From positions 620,001 to 684,000 of the forward strand of contig NZ_JAGJEA010000002.1 in NCBI RefSeq assembly GCF_018100805.1: a stretch of DNA of 64,000 bases, written 5' to 3'. A program made the translations under genes and the position numbers. The notes beneath the pieces are model-generated. The model was not told the DNA's origin, did no database searches, and saw only the letters and a list, made by a program, of their open reading frames with translations. Below are positions 1 to 8,746 of the stretch, one piece after another (within the stretch, counting starts at the first letter, position 1; the number at the start of each line of letters is the position of its first letter). The DNA comes from Aquimarina sp. MMG016 (lineage in GTDB: Bacteria; Bacteroidota; Bacteroidia; Flavobacteriales; Flavobacteriaceae).

Positions 1-349
1 AGATGATAGAATGTTTGGTGCTTGGTTAAAAAAGATTGTGGTCAATTCTAGCTTGACTGCTTCTCGCAAAAAAGATATTCATCGTGAAGTAGCATTGGAG
101 TCTATAGAATACACTCTTAGTGATAACGAAGGAATTTCTAATGATGACATGGCTTCTATAAAAGTTAGTACAATATTAAGTACACTAAAACAATTAAAAG
201 ACAGCTATAGCACTGCATTATCATTATACCTTATAGAAGGTTATGATTATGAAGAAATATGTCAAATCATGAATATTTCATATTCCAATTGTCGTACGCT
301 TATGTCGCGCGCTAAAGAAAGCTTACGAAAAAAATTACAACCGGTATGA
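1..349 (+). CDS. ECF-type RNA polymerase sigma factor, 5'-truncated by the window edge
   Basis: This is the C-terminal part of a sigma-70 family (ECF) factor. The reading frame is open to the window edge, so the ATG at 11 is internal and the true start lies outside. The first residues (Asp-Asp-Arg-Met-Phe then WLKKIVVNSS) look like the end of sigma region 2. After a linker, about residues 50-110 form a region 4 helix-turn-helix with YDYEEICQIMNIS followed by NCRTLMSRAKESL, the usual -35 recognition helices. The stop codon overlaps the next start (ATGA), so the two genes are translationally coupled. It probably controls the downstream surface-protein genes together with its neighbour. The family call is firm; the regulon is inference. 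Confidence 0.88.
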   Translation, partial: DDRMFGAWLKKIVVNSSLTASRKKDIHREVALESIEYTLSDNEGISNDDMASIKVSTILSTLKQLKDSYSTALSLYLIEGYDYEEICQIMNISYSNCRTLMSRAKESLRKKLQPV

Positions 350-906
350 AAAAGGATAAAATAGATGAGTTATTTGAACGTATGAGTGGTCAACTGGATA
401 TATATGAACCATCTGCTAATCATCAAACTCGATTTTTAGAAAAACTGCAACAGCAAAATAAAGTTGTACAGCTACACCCTAAGAAACGAAATTGGTATAA
501 AGCATTGGCGATTGCAGCTTCTATCTCAATATTAATTGGATTAGCTACTAGTACTTTTATATTCAAACCTGAAGAAGAGGCTGATCTAGCCAGCGTATCA
601 CCTCAGATGCAGGAAACTCAAAGTTTTTTTACCGCAGCTATACAAGTACAACTCGAGGAGATTAATAAGATTTCTTCGACTGAAACCAAAAAACTAGTTT
701 CAGACGCTATGATTCAATTAGAAAAACTAGAATCTGATTATGATACATTAAAAAAAGATCTTGTACATAGTGAAAGTGATAAAGCTGTAATTAGTGCTAT
801 GATCAAAAATTTTCAAAAACGTGCAAACTTATTAGAAGATGTACTCCAAAAAATGAACAATATAAACGATTTTAAATTATCAAAAAATGAAAACTCTTTA
901 CTATAA
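346..906 (+). CDS. Single-pass membrane protein, candidate anti-sigma factor
   Basis: This 186-residue protein has a short cytoplasmic N-terminus (about 50 residues), one transmembrane helix at about 52-73, and an extracytoplasmic part rich in Lys, Glu and Leu that should form a coiled coil (about 95-175). Size, topology and position directly after an ECF sigma gene (4-base ATGA overlap) are those of a membrane anti-sigma factor that would hold the sigma factor until an envelope signal arrives. I see no recognisable zinc anti-sigma motif (HxxxCxxC), so it is not a ZAS-type protein and the anti-sigma role rests on context. Its end overlaps the next gene by 20 bases. Confidence 0.6.
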   Translation: MKKDKIDELFERMSGQLDIYEPSANHQTRFLEKLQQQNKVVQLHPKKRNWYKALAIAASISILIGLATSTFIFKPEEEADLASVSPQMQETQSFFTAAIQVQLEEINKISSTETKKLVSDAMIQLEKLESDYDTLKKDLVHSESDKAVISAMIKNFQKRANLLEDVLQKMNNINDFKLSKNENSLL

Positions 907-1981
907 AATAATTATATTATTGCTGGTTCCTGCTATGGTTCTAGCAAATAATGGAGACCTCAAAGGAGGTAAGTATACCAAAGAAAAATCTCTAAAAAAG
1001 GAATTCTCGGTAAATAGCGATGCTTTACTAAAGATAAGTAATGATTATGGAAACTTGGATATTACCTCCTGGAATGAAAACAGAGTAGTAATGGAAATCC
1101 ATATAAAAGTAAGCGGCAATGATGAAGAAAAGGTAATTAAAAAGCTAGAAAGTATCGATGTAGAATTCGATTCTTCAAAAAGTATGGTAAGCGCTAAAAC
1201 GGTTTTTGATAAAGACAGTAAGTCGTGGTGGGACAAATTTACTAGTGGCTGGAACAATAATATGAGTTTAAAGATCAATTATACCGTAAAGGTTCCAATA
1301 ACTAATAGCATAGATCTAAACAACGATTACGGAAGTATTACACTAGATAAGATTGAAGGAAATGCTAAAATAAATTGTGATTATGGCCAGATTATTCTTG
1401 GTGAACTTATGGCCAGTAACAATTATATTAATATTGATTATACCAATAATAGTACAATTAAGTACATGAAAAGTGGAAAAATCAATGCTGACTATTGCGA
1501 TTTTGAACTTACAGAATCAGAAAATATAGATCTTAATGCGGATTATACGCAATCCAAAATAGGTTCTGTAAAAGATCTAAATTACAATTGTGATTATGGA
1601 GATATACGAGTAGAAAATGTAGGAAGTATGGTTGGTATTGGTGATTATGTTGGTATCAAGGTAGGTTCGGTATCTAACAAACTAGATGTCTCATCAGATT
1701 ATGGATCTCTTAATGTAAAAAACCTAAAATCTTCCACCAGAAGTGTTAATATCAAAACAGATTATACTGGAGTAGACCTTATGTATGAAGGTGGTTTTAA
1801 CTTTGATTTTAAAATAAAAACCTCTTATGGCGGTATCAAACTGGACCAAAACATTACAATCCAAAAAAAATATAAAAACAACTCTAATAAAGACTACGAA
1901 GGGTATAACGGGCAACCTAATAGTGGAAACACTATAAATATTAGTTCTAGCTATGGAGGTATAAAATTAATTCAAAACTAA
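887..1981 (+). CDS. DUF4097-like secreted beta-repeat protein
   Basis: The 364-residue product starts with a signal peptide (positively charged start, hydrophobic run to about residue 20, then VLA-NNG). The mature part is a chain of roughly twelve units of about 20 residues, each centred on a D-Y-G, D-Y-T or S-Y-G turn, such as NDYGNLD, NNDYGSITL, NCDYGQIIL and SSSYGGIKL. This is the pattern of a right-handed beta-solenoid and fits the DUF4097 adhesin-like family. The gene overlaps the preceding candidate anti-sigma gene by 20 bases and lies 14 bases before the head-GIN gene, so all four genes look like one operon. The function is unknown; a cell-envelope role is inferred from the signal peptide and fold. 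Confidence 0.75.
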   Translation: MKTLYYKIIILLLVPAMVLANNGDLKGGKYTKEKSLKKEFSVNSDALLKISNDYGNLDITSWNENRVVMEIHIKVSGNDEEKVIKKLESIDVEFDSSKSMVSAKTVFDKDSKSWWDKFTSGWNNNMSLKINYTVKVPITNSIDLNNDYGSITLDKIEGNAKINCDYGQIILGELMASNNYINIDYTNNSTIKYMKSGKINADYCDFELTESENIDLNADYTQSKIGSVKDLNYNCDYGDIRVENVGSMVGIGDYVGIKVGSVSNKLDVSSDYGSLNVKNLKSSTRSVNIKTDYTGVDLMYEGGFNFDFKIKTSYGGIKLDQNITIQKKYKNNSNKDYEGYNGQPNSGNTINISSSYGGIKLIQN

Positions 1982-1995
1982 TACACATATCAATC

Positions 1996-2730
1996 ATGAA
2001 AACAGCAACAATAATTTTAAGTATTGCATTATGCAGCATCACTTCATTACATGCGCAATGGTGGGGAAATTCAGAAAAAGTAAAAGGAAATGGTAATGTG
2101 GTTACCAAAAACAGAAGTACTTCTGACTATGACGAAATCAAAGTAAAAGGGAGTCTGGATGTATCTTTAATAGCAGGAAATGAAGGAAATATAAAAATTG
2201 AAGGAGAAAGCAACCTTATCGATTACATAGTTACAGAGGTAGAAGGCGAAGAACTAAAAATTTATGTAAAAAAAGGATACTACCTAAAGCCAACAAACGG
2301 AAAGGATCTAATTATCACGGTTCCTTTTAAAGACATTTCTAAAGTAATGTTATCAGGTTCAGGAGATATTTCTAGTAATGATGTGATCAAAGCCACAAAT
2401 TTTAAAACAGGTGTTTCGGGATCAGGAGATGTAAAATTAGTTGTTGATACACAAAATACTATTGGTCAAGTATCAGGAAGTGGAGATTTAGTTTTAAGTG
2501 GCTCTTCTAACAGTTTTGAAACAAAAGTTTCGGGATCAGGTGATGTAATGGCTTTTGATCTAAAAGCTAAAGATGTGACCGCTGCGGTAGCAGGATCAGG
2601 AGATGTAGAGGTAACCGCCACTAATTCTATTAAAGCAAGAGTATCAGGGTCAGGAGATATTGATTACAAAGGTAATCCGCAAAAAGAAGATAAAAGCGTT
2701 AGCGGATCAGGTGACATTACAAGGAGATAA
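1996..2730 (+). CDS. Head-GIN domain (DUF2807) secreted protein
   Basis: The 244-residue protein has a clear signal peptide ending near LHA-QWW. The motif GSGD recurs seven times from about residue 115 to the C-terminus (for example SGSGDIS, SGSGDVK, SGSGDLV, AGSGDVE, SGSGDIT), spaced about 15-20 residues apart. This is the hallmark of the DUF2807 putative auto-transporter adhesin head-GIN family, a beta-solenoid common in Bacteroidetes. It ends only three residues after the last GSGD unit and has no membrane anchor or sorting domain, so it is probably periplasmic or surface-associated. It is the last gene of the sigma-factor operon and is followed by a strong terminator. Its ligand is not known. 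Confidence 0.88.
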   Translation: MKTATIILSIALCSITSLHAQWWGNSEKVKGNGNVVTKNRSTSDYDEIKVKGSLDVSLIAGNEGNIKIEGESNLIDYIVTEVEGEELKIYVKKGYYLKPTNGKDLIITVPFKDISKVMLSGSGDISSNDVIKATNFKTGVSGSGDVKLVVDTQNTIGQVSGSGDLVLSGSSNSFETKVSGSGDVMAFDLKAKDVTAAVAGSGDVEVTATNSIKARVSGSGDIDYKGNPQKEDKSVSGSGDITRR

Positions 2731-2756
2731 AATGACTCTAAACATATAAAACATCT

Positions 2757-2794
2757 AACTGTCTGGTGATTCTTAATTATCAGACAGTTTTTTT
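2757..2794 (+). terminator. Rho-independent terminator of the sigma/head-GIN operon
   Basis: The 9-base arms AACTGTCTG (2757-2765) and CAGACAGTT (2781-2789) are perfect complements around a 15-base loop and are followed by a run of seven T (2788-2794). It sits 26 bases after the head-GIN stop codon. Confidence 0.9.
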
Positions 2795-2845
2795 ATGTAT
2801 ATTAACCAACAGTTAATTTTTAGATCACCCCCAATAACGTAGACA

Positions 2846-3583
2846 TTGTTGTTTTTGACAAAAAAAGAAATTCCTTTCGAGGAGATTATCCCCAAAGGCT
2901 ATGTAGATATACATTCACATCTACTGCCTGGTATAGATGATGGGGTAAAAACTGTATATCAATCTGCGTACATCATAGAACAATTTCAGAAACTTGGTTT
3001 TAAGAAAATTATTACTACACCTCATGTGATGCAGGAGGTTTGGCCTAATTCTTCTAATACTATAAAAAGCAAAGTATCCGATGTACAAGATGCACTTAAA
3101 ATATTAGGGCTTTCTGACATCATCTTTAGTGCTAGTGCTGAATATATGATGGATGATTTATTCGAAAAACGTATTGCAGAAAAAGATATCATCACGTTAC
3201 ATAAAAACTACATTCTGGTAGAGATGTCTACATTTAGCGCTCCAATGAATCTTAATGAAATATTATTTGAAGTCAAAGTATCTGGGTATACTCCTATCCT
3301 AGCCCATCCTGAACGGTATTCTTTTTATCACAACGACTTTAAAAAATACGAAGAGTTAAAAGAATCCGGTTTTCTGTTCCAACTTAATCTGTTATCCCTA
3401 TCAGGGTTCTACGGAGAAAAAGCCCAGCAAATTGGAATGAAATTAATAACGGAAGGTTATATAGATTTTACAGGGACTGATGTACATAATTATCACCAGT
3501 TAAAAGTATTAAAAGCTGGTTTTCTTCCTAAATATGCTCAAAAACTAAATCCTTTAATGGAAATGAATATGCAGTTTCTTTAA
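2846..3583 (+). CDS. CpsB/YwqE-type PHP-family tyrosine-protein phosphatase
   Basis: The 245-residue protein is a PHP-fold metal-dependent phosphatase of the CpsB/CapC/YwqE family, which removes phosphate from tyrosine-rich tails of capsule kinases. Visible motifs are DIHSHLLPGIDDG (first metal ligands, about residues 22-34), TTPHVM, a Glu in ASAEYMMDD, LAHPERY, and the final GTDVHNYH. There is no ATG start: an in-frame TAG lies at 2840-2842, the next codons are TTG at 2846 and 2849, and the first ATG comes after the first metal motif, so a TTG start is required. The gene runs tail to tail with the Wzc-type kinase and overlaps it by 4 bases, matching the expected kinase-phosphatase partnership. 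Confidence 0.9.
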   Translation: MLFLTKKEIPFEEIIPKGYVDIHSHLLPGIDDGVKTVYQSAYIIEQFQKLGFKKIITTPHVMQEVWPNSSNTIKSKVSDVQDALKILGLSDIIFSASAEYMMDDLFEKRIAEKDIITLHKNYILVEMSTFSAPMNLNEILFEVKVSGYTPILAHPERYSFYHNDFKKYEELKESGFLFQLNLLSLSGFYGEKAQQIGMKLITEGYIDFTGTDVHNYHQLKVLKAGFLPKYAQKLNPLMEMNMQFL

Positions 3584-5934
3584 TTTTTACTACCGTATCC
3601 ATACCCATAACCATATCCGGCATTATCAGAAGCAGCATTAAGCAAAACGGCCATATTTGGCAATCGTTTATCTTTATAGAAATTCTCAGGAACCTGAAGA
3701 ACTCTTCTATCAGTATAGTTTTCTCTCACAATATAAATACAAAGATCTGCTAGATGTCCAATTAAAAGTGTATCTGTCACCAAACTAACAGGAGCAGTAT
3801 CCACAACAATAAAATCATAGTTACTCTCTAGATATTGGAACATATCTTTTACTCTTTCTTGCATCAACAATTCAGCAGGATTAGGAGGAATAGCTCCTGA
3901 TGGTAGTATGTGTATTGGATCTTCTTCGGCTTGTTTATGAATAACATTTTTGGGTTCCAGATCAGGATTCATAATATAATTAGTGAATCCTTTAGTATCT
4001 TTTCCATTAGGAAGGTCTAAAAAATTATGAAATTTTGGATCTCTAAAATCTGTACCAACCAAAACCACCTTTTTTCCGGAAATAGCTAATGTTTTGGCTA
4101 AATTAGAAGATATTAAGGTCTTACCTTCTCCAGAAACAGTAGAGGTAACAAATATTACCTTTCCTGTGGTTTTATTAACTCCCGCCATCAAGAATCCAAG
4201 GTTTGTTCTAAGGATTCTAAATGCCTCTGCTACAGAAGATCTACTATTTTGTGAAACTACAATTTTGCTCTTTTTGGATTTTGTTTTAGGAATTGAACCT
4301 AAAATAGGCATCGATAAAGTTCTTTCCAGATCTTCTCTGGTATTGATTTTAGTATTAAATAAATCCAATAAATATATCGTCATAAATGGTAATGCAAATC
4401 CAAAAAAGATAGCTGCCAGATAAATCATTTTTTTATTTGGAGATACAGGAAAAGCTCCTAATGTTGAAGCCTTATCAATTACTCGCGCATTAGATAATGT
4501 AATGTGGCTAGTGATTTCAGCTTCTTCTCTTTTCTGTAATAAATATAAATATAATTGCTCTTTTATCCCTTGCTCTCTTCCTATAGCAGTTAATTCTTTT
4601 TGGCGCAACGGGGCAGTGTATAGTTTTCCGCTAAAATATCTGTCCTGAGTTCTTAGACTATTAAGGCTAATATTAATTGAGCTTTTTACGCTGTTCAGAC
4701 TTCCTATTAAACTTTGGCGCAAAACATCAATCTGCTCGTCAATATTAACTACTACAGGGTTTTGCTCACTAGAAGATTTTAGTAATCTTTTTCGTTGACT
4801 AATAAGTCCATTATAACGTACAACGGTTGCATTTATAGAAGGATCATCAAAACCAAGAGTAGTTGGTAAAATGTTGTATTTACCATCCTGACTTAATACA
4901 AATCTTCTTGTAGATTCGATCTTTCGCAATTGAACTTCTAACCTACTAATTTCCTGAACATTTCTAGAATCAATATCAGCAACACGTTGTGTCTGAGCTG
5001 CTACATCATTAGTTAAACCAAATTTAGATTTATAACCTGCAGCTTCATCATCTACTTCTGACAAATCACCTGATATCAAATCCAAACGTTCATTGATAAA
5101 ACCTGCCGTTCTGGCAGAAGTTTGTTTTTTATTCTCAATTGTAGATTTATTATACTCCTCGACAAGATTATTTATAATATCCTTAGCCTTTTCTTTTACA
5201 GGGTCATTTAATGACAATCTAACAATAGATGATCCTTTTCCTATGGTAGCTACAGATAATTTATTTCTATAATGCTGAGCAACATTTTTTACTGGACTAA
5301 TTTTAATATTTACAATTTTCCCTGTATTAGCTTCGATATCTTCCACACTTGGTGTAATAACAACATCCCCAACACTAGTTGTGAAAGTTTTTCCGAAAGA
5401 ATGATCGGATTGTTTGTTTCCTTCTTCATCAACTAAAGAAAAAGAAGTTCCCGAATTAATTAAGACACGAAAAACCTTAGACTTATTATGTACTACTGAA
5501 TCAGGTGATAAAAAATTAATTTCCACCCAGGATTTAGGATAATTTTCGACTTCTAATATTCTACCTTTTGTAAAATACCGAACATTCAGCTTCAGGTTAT
5601 TTACTACATTGGTTATTAATGTTCTAGATCGTATAATCTGGATTTCGTTTTCGATCTTATTATTAGATTCATTTAGCAAACCAAGATCTTTAAAAGCCGC
5701 CAGTTCTGACTCGCTTATACTTTCCTCCTGAGAGATTAGAATAGTACCTGAAACATTATACTCAGGAATAGTATATCTAATCTTTAAAAATGCCAATGTT
5801 CCAAAAACGGTGATACAAAGTGCAAACCAATACCATTTTTTAAGGTATTTGAGAACCATTTCTCTAATATCAAAACCAGATCCTGATTTTATAGTATTCA
5901 ACGAGTTTTCCGGAGAAGAATTATCCAACATCAT
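3580..5934 (-). CDS. wzc: Wzc-type polysaccharide co-polymerase and BY-kinase
   Basis: This 784-residue inner-membrane protein controls chain length and export of polysaccharide through autophosphorylated tyrosines. In order: a Wzz domain with a first membrane helix at about 33-52, a long periplasmic coiled-coil region (about 270-480), a second membrane helix at about 500-523, then a cytoplasmic bacterial tyrosine kinase domain. Walker A (SGEGKT) is near 600, Walker A' (VVLVGTDFRDPK) near 630 and Walker B (FIVVDTAP) near 710. The C-terminus carries a tyrosine cluster, YGYGYGYG, the usual autophosphorylation site. The Wza gene lies 13 bases upstream in the same transcript, and the likely phosphatase overlaps the 3' end on the other strand. 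Confidence 0.95.
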   Translation of the reverse strand: MMLDNSSPENSLNTIKSGSGFDIREMVLKYLKKWYWFALCITVFGTLAFLKIRYTIPEYNVSGTILISQEESISESELAAFKDLGLLNESNNKIENEIQIIRSRTLITNVVNNLKLNVRYFTKGRILEVENYPKSWVEINFLSPDSVVHNKSKVFRVLINSGTSFSLVDEEGNKQSDHSFGKTFTTSVGDVVITPSVEDIEANTGKIVNIKISPVKNVAQHYRNKLSVATIGKGSSIVRLSLNDPVKEKAKDIINNLVEEYNKSTIENKKQTSARTAGFINERLDLISGDLSEVDDEAAGYKSKFGLTNDVAAQTQRVADIDSRNVQEISRLEVQLRKIESTRRFVLSQDGKYNILPTTLGFDDPSINATVVRYNGLISQRKRLLKSSSEQNPVVVNIDEQIDVLRQSLIGSLNSVKSSINISLNSLRTQDRYFSGKLYTAPLRQKELTAIGREQGIKEQLYLYLLQKREEAEITSHITLSNARVIDKASTLGAFPVSPNKKMIYLAAIFFGFALPFMTIYLLDLFNTKINTREDLERTLSMPILGSIPKTKSKKSKIVVSQNSRSSVAEAFRILRTNLGFLMAGVNKTTGKVIFVTSTVSGEGKTLISSNLAKTLAISGKKVVLVGTDFRDPKFHNFLDLPNGKDTKGFTNYIMNPDLEPKNVIHKQAEEDPIHILPSGAIPPNPAELLMQERVKDMFQYLESNYDFIVVDTAPVSLVTDTLLIGHLADLCIYIVRENYTDRRVLQVPENFYKDKRLPNMAVLLNAASDNAGYGYGYGYGSKN

Positions 5935-5947
5935 AGGGCTTTCTATC

Positions 5948-6736
5948 TTATCTCACTATTAAGGTTACAACTGATAATACAACCGTAATTATACTTAATA
6001 CTAAGGCAACTGTATTTCTATTTCCTTCAGAACTTCTTACTTTGGCAGTATTGGGCTCCACATACAAGACATCATTCTGTGCAAGATAATAAGCGGGTGA
6101 ATCAAATATTGATTTAGAAGTAAGGTCGACTCTGTGATAAGTATTTACACCTTCATTCTCTCTAATTACCATAATATTACCTCTTTTACCTGTTATTGTC
6201 AAATCTCCTGCTAAACCTATGGCTTCAATTATAGTTATTCTTTCGTTAGGTATAGTAAAAGAACCAGGCCTATTCACCTCACCAATTACGGTAATTTTAA
6301 AGTTTTTAAGTCTAACGTTTACGATAGGATCCTTAATATAGATTTCTAGCTTTTCTTTTATCAGTGCTTTTACTTGTACTCTTGTTAGGCCGGATACCTT
6401 TAATTTACCAAGAACCGGAAAATCAATATTTCCATCTTCATCAATCAGATATGTGGGTTCTCCTGCTCCATTTCCAGGAGCCGCACCGGTAGCTGTATCT
6501 CCGGCAATAGGCAATGAGGTGCCCTGAAGATTAAATGGCCTCGCCGCATCCATATCAGATGCTGAAACTAGTATACTTAATACATCATCCACCTTAAAAA
6601 CAGGTGTAAATGAGTTTTTAGCTGGTATTTTCTCTAAATTGTTAGAATTCTGAAAATAAACAACGTCTGTAGGAGTTTTACACGAAAAAATAGATATTGA
6701 AATCAGTAAAACAAATAAAAATTTGTACGGCTGCAT
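5948..6736 (-). CDS. wza: Wza-type polysaccharide export lipoprotein
   Basis: The 262-residue protein has a lipoprotein signal with lipobox SIFSC (Cys19), a Poly_export domain (about 40-130, including YLIDEDGNIDFPVLGKLKVSGLT), an SLBB-like part (about 150-225, with FKITVIGEVNRPGSFTIP) and a hydrophobic C-terminal helix (about 240-261). This layout is that of outer-membrane polysaccharide export proteins of Bacteroidetes, shorter than E. coli Wza. It would form the export pore with the Wzc-like protein encoded just downstream. A well-formed Bacteroidetes promoter stands directly before it, so wza-wzc can be transcribed separately from the sugar genes upstream. Confidence 0.93.
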   Translation of the reverse strand: MQPYKFLFVLLISISIFSCKTPTDVVYFQNSNNLEKIPAKNSFTPVFKVDDVLSILVSASDMDAARPFNLQGTSLPIAGDTATGAAPGNGAGEPTYLIDEDGNIDFPVLGKLKVSGLTRVQVKALIKEKLEIYIKDPIVNVRLKNFKITVIGEVNRPGSFTIPNERITIIEAIGLAGDLTITGKRGNIMVIRENEGVNTYHRVDLTSKSIFDSPAYYLAQNDVLYVEPNTAKVRSSEGNRNTVALVLSIITVVLSVVTLIVR

Positions 6737-6763
6737 ATGATATGCTTTTAAATATATTCTAAA

Positions 6764-6805
6764 TATGCGACAAAAATATAATAATAATCAAGTTTGTCGC
6801 AACAA
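6764..6805 (-). promoter_or_regulatory. Bacteroidetes-type promoter of wza-wzc
   Basis: Read on the minus strand, a -33 TTG (6802-6800, with a second TTG just before it) is followed after 21 bases by TATTTTTG (6778-6771), which matches the TAnnTTTG -7 consensus of Bacteroidetes primary sigma factors. The expected transcription start is about 6764, giving a leader of about 28 bases before the wza ATG. The same spacing is seen at 58740-58771. The assignment is from consensus only. Confidence 0.65.
6766..6801. repeat. 9-bp inverted repeat overlapping the wza promoter
   Basis: The arms TGCGACAAA (6766-6774) and TTTGTCGCA (6793-6801) are perfect complements separated by 18 bases. The first arm covers part of the -7 box and the second touches the -33 TTG of the wza promoter. 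It could be an operator or, less likely because of the long AT-rich loop, an RNA hairpin. Confidence 0.75.
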
Positions 6806-6817
6806 TTTTATGGAAGA

Positions 6818-8746
6818 TTAAACTAATACTCCCTCTGGTTTTTCTAGCTTCTCTTCATTCTTTTTATCAATACTCTCGAAGGTAGAGTTTTTAGAAATAT
6901 ATTCTGGTACAATTTCTTTAAGTTTTCCAACGATTTGATCATCATGATTAAACAAATTCATAATACACAAATCATCTATTTTATCCTTTACCAAAGGACA
7001 ATCGGCATCATCAAACTTACTAATCATAATCTTTTTATGATATGTAGGTAATGTATTTTCTGTATCTGCCAGAAGCTCTTCGTATAATTTTTCTCCAGGT
7101 CTTAAACCAGTAATCTCTATGTTAATATCATTAGGGTAGTTAAGTCCGGATAGCCTAATCATTTTCTTAGCCAAGTCAAAGATCTTTACAGATTCACCCA
7201 TATCAAAAATAAAAATCTCACCCCCATTACCCATAGTACCTGCTTCTATTACTAGTTGAGAAGCTTCAGGTATTGTCATAAAGAATCTTGTTACATCTTG
7301 ATGAGTAACAGTTAATGGTCCTCCTTTTTCAATTTGTTTTTTAAATAAAGGAATTACAGAACCATTAGAGCCAAGTACATTTCCAAATCTAGTAGTAATA
7401 AATTTGGTCTTACTGGTCCTATGCAAACATTTAATATACATTTCTGCTACTCTTTTAGTAGCACCCATTACATTCGTAGGATTAACAGCTTTATCAGTAG
7501 AAACAAAAACAAATTTATCTACTTCATATGCAGAAGAAAGATCAGCCAATTTTCTAGTACCCAAAACGTTAATCTTAATAGCTTCACACGGATTATTTTC
7601 CATTAATGGTACATGCTTATAAGCAGCGGCATGAAATACCATGTTAGGTCTAAATTTTTCGAATATAGTTTCAATTCTCTGATGATCTCTTATATCAGCA
7701 ACTATAGGTGTGAAGTTTTTTACTCCTTTACTTAAAAGTTCTTGTTGTAAATCATACAATGGTGATTCAGCCTGATCAACTAATACCAGATGCTTATAAC
7801 TGTAATAAGATGCCTGGCGCACTATTTCACTACCAATTGAACCTGCAGCACCGGTAATTAAAATTACTTTATCATGGAGCTCTTTTTTAATATTTTGATT
7901 ATCCATTGAAATTGGAGCTCTTTCTAATAAGTCCTCAATTTGAATCTGTTTAATTTGAGAAACTTTTAGCTTTCCATCAATCCAATCATTAACTGCAGGA
8001 ATAATCTTTACCTGTACAGGTAATTTTAATAGATTATCAGAGATCTCAGATAATCTCTTTTTACTTATATGCGGTATTGATACTACAATCTCCTTGATAT
8101 TATTCTTAACAACGAAATTGTGATTAACAGTACGAGAACTATATACTTTAATTCCGTTAATAGTTTTACCTACTTTCTGAGCATTATCATCTACAAAACC
8201 TACTACTGTTATAGATCTAGTAGAGTCATTGGAAATAGCAGCAAGTGTTATTAAACCAGAATCTCCTGCTCCATATATCAAGACTCTAGAGTTTTCACCT
8301 AGTTTAGACTTAATAAAATAGTAACAATACTTGAATACTAGACGACTAGTCGTTAGCGTAATTATATTCAATAAATAATGAACACAAATAATTGATACCG
8401 GTATGTTAAGAAGCTCCGGTATAATAGACAGCCTGCTTGAAACCATCAATGCACCGCTTAGCGATATCAGGACAGTAACTGCAAGAAATAGATTGTAAGC
8501 ATCTCGCATACCCGTATGTCTAACCACGCCTTTATATGAACCAACCATTAGAAAGCTGGCAGCAGTTAACACAATCATTACCGGCATTTGGTAAATCATG
8601 TTATTAGTATCAAAATCTAGGGTAATTCCGAATCTAACTACATAAGCCAAAAAGAAATTAAACATAGTTATAGCAATGTCGATAGACAATACTAACCATT
8701 TTGATGCGTGCTTATGAGAATTATTTATTAAGAAATTCTTTATCAT
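6818..8746 (-). CDS. Membrane-bound UDP-sugar 4,6-dehydratase, WbpM/PglF/CapD type
   Basis: The 642-residue protein has four N-terminal membrane helices (within about 1-130), a first Rossmann-like domain with GAGDSG (about 160), and a second extended SDR domain starting with TGAAGSIGSE near 300. The catalytic part reads STDKAVNPTNVMGATKR near 415-430: the usual YxxxK is replaced by MxxxK, as known for WbpM and PglF. The family makes UDP-4-keto-6-deoxy-GlcNAc from UDP-GlcNAc. It overlaps the aminotransferase gene by 4 bases (ATGA), and together they give the first two steps of a bacillosamine-type pathway. The exact nucleotide sugar is inferred. Confidence 0.93.
   Translation of the reverse strand: MIKNFLINNSHKHASKWLVLSIDIAITMFNFFLAYVVRFGITLDFDTNNMIYQMPVMIVLTAASFLMVGSYKGVVRHTGMRDAYNLFLAVTVLISLSGALMVSSRLSIIPELLNIPVSIICVHYLLNIITLTTSRLVFKYCYYFIKSKLGENSRVLIYGAGDSGLITLAAISNDSTRSITVVGFVDDNAQKVGKTINGIKVYSSRTVNHNFVVKNNIKEIVVSIPHISKKRLSEISDNLLKLPVQVKIIPAVNDWIDGKLKVSQIKQIQIEDLLERAPISMDNQNIKKELHDKVILITGAAGSIGSEIVRQASYYSYKHLVLVDQAESPLYDLQQELLSKGVKNFTPIVADIRDHQRIETIFEKFRPNMVFHAAAYKHVPLMENNPCEAIKINVLGTRKLADLSSAYEVDKFVFVSTDKAVNPTNVMGATKRVAEMYIKCLHRTSKTKFITTRFGNVLGSNGSVIPLFKKQIEKGGPLTVTHQDVTRFFMTIPEASQLVIEAGTMGNGGEIFIFDMGESVKIFDLAKKMIRLSGLNYPNDINIEITGLRPGEKLYEELLADTENTLPTYHKKIMISKFDDADCPLVKDKIDDLCIMNLFNHDDQIVGKLKEIVPEYISKNSTFESIDKKNEEKLEKPEGVLV

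Noticed and set aside
2340-2725. Regularly spaced near-identical DNA units (tcaggatcaggagat-like), at first sight CRISPR-like
   Set aside because: The units encode the GSGD repeats of the head-GIN protein in one reading frame, have irregular spacing and no unique spacers, and no cas genes are present.
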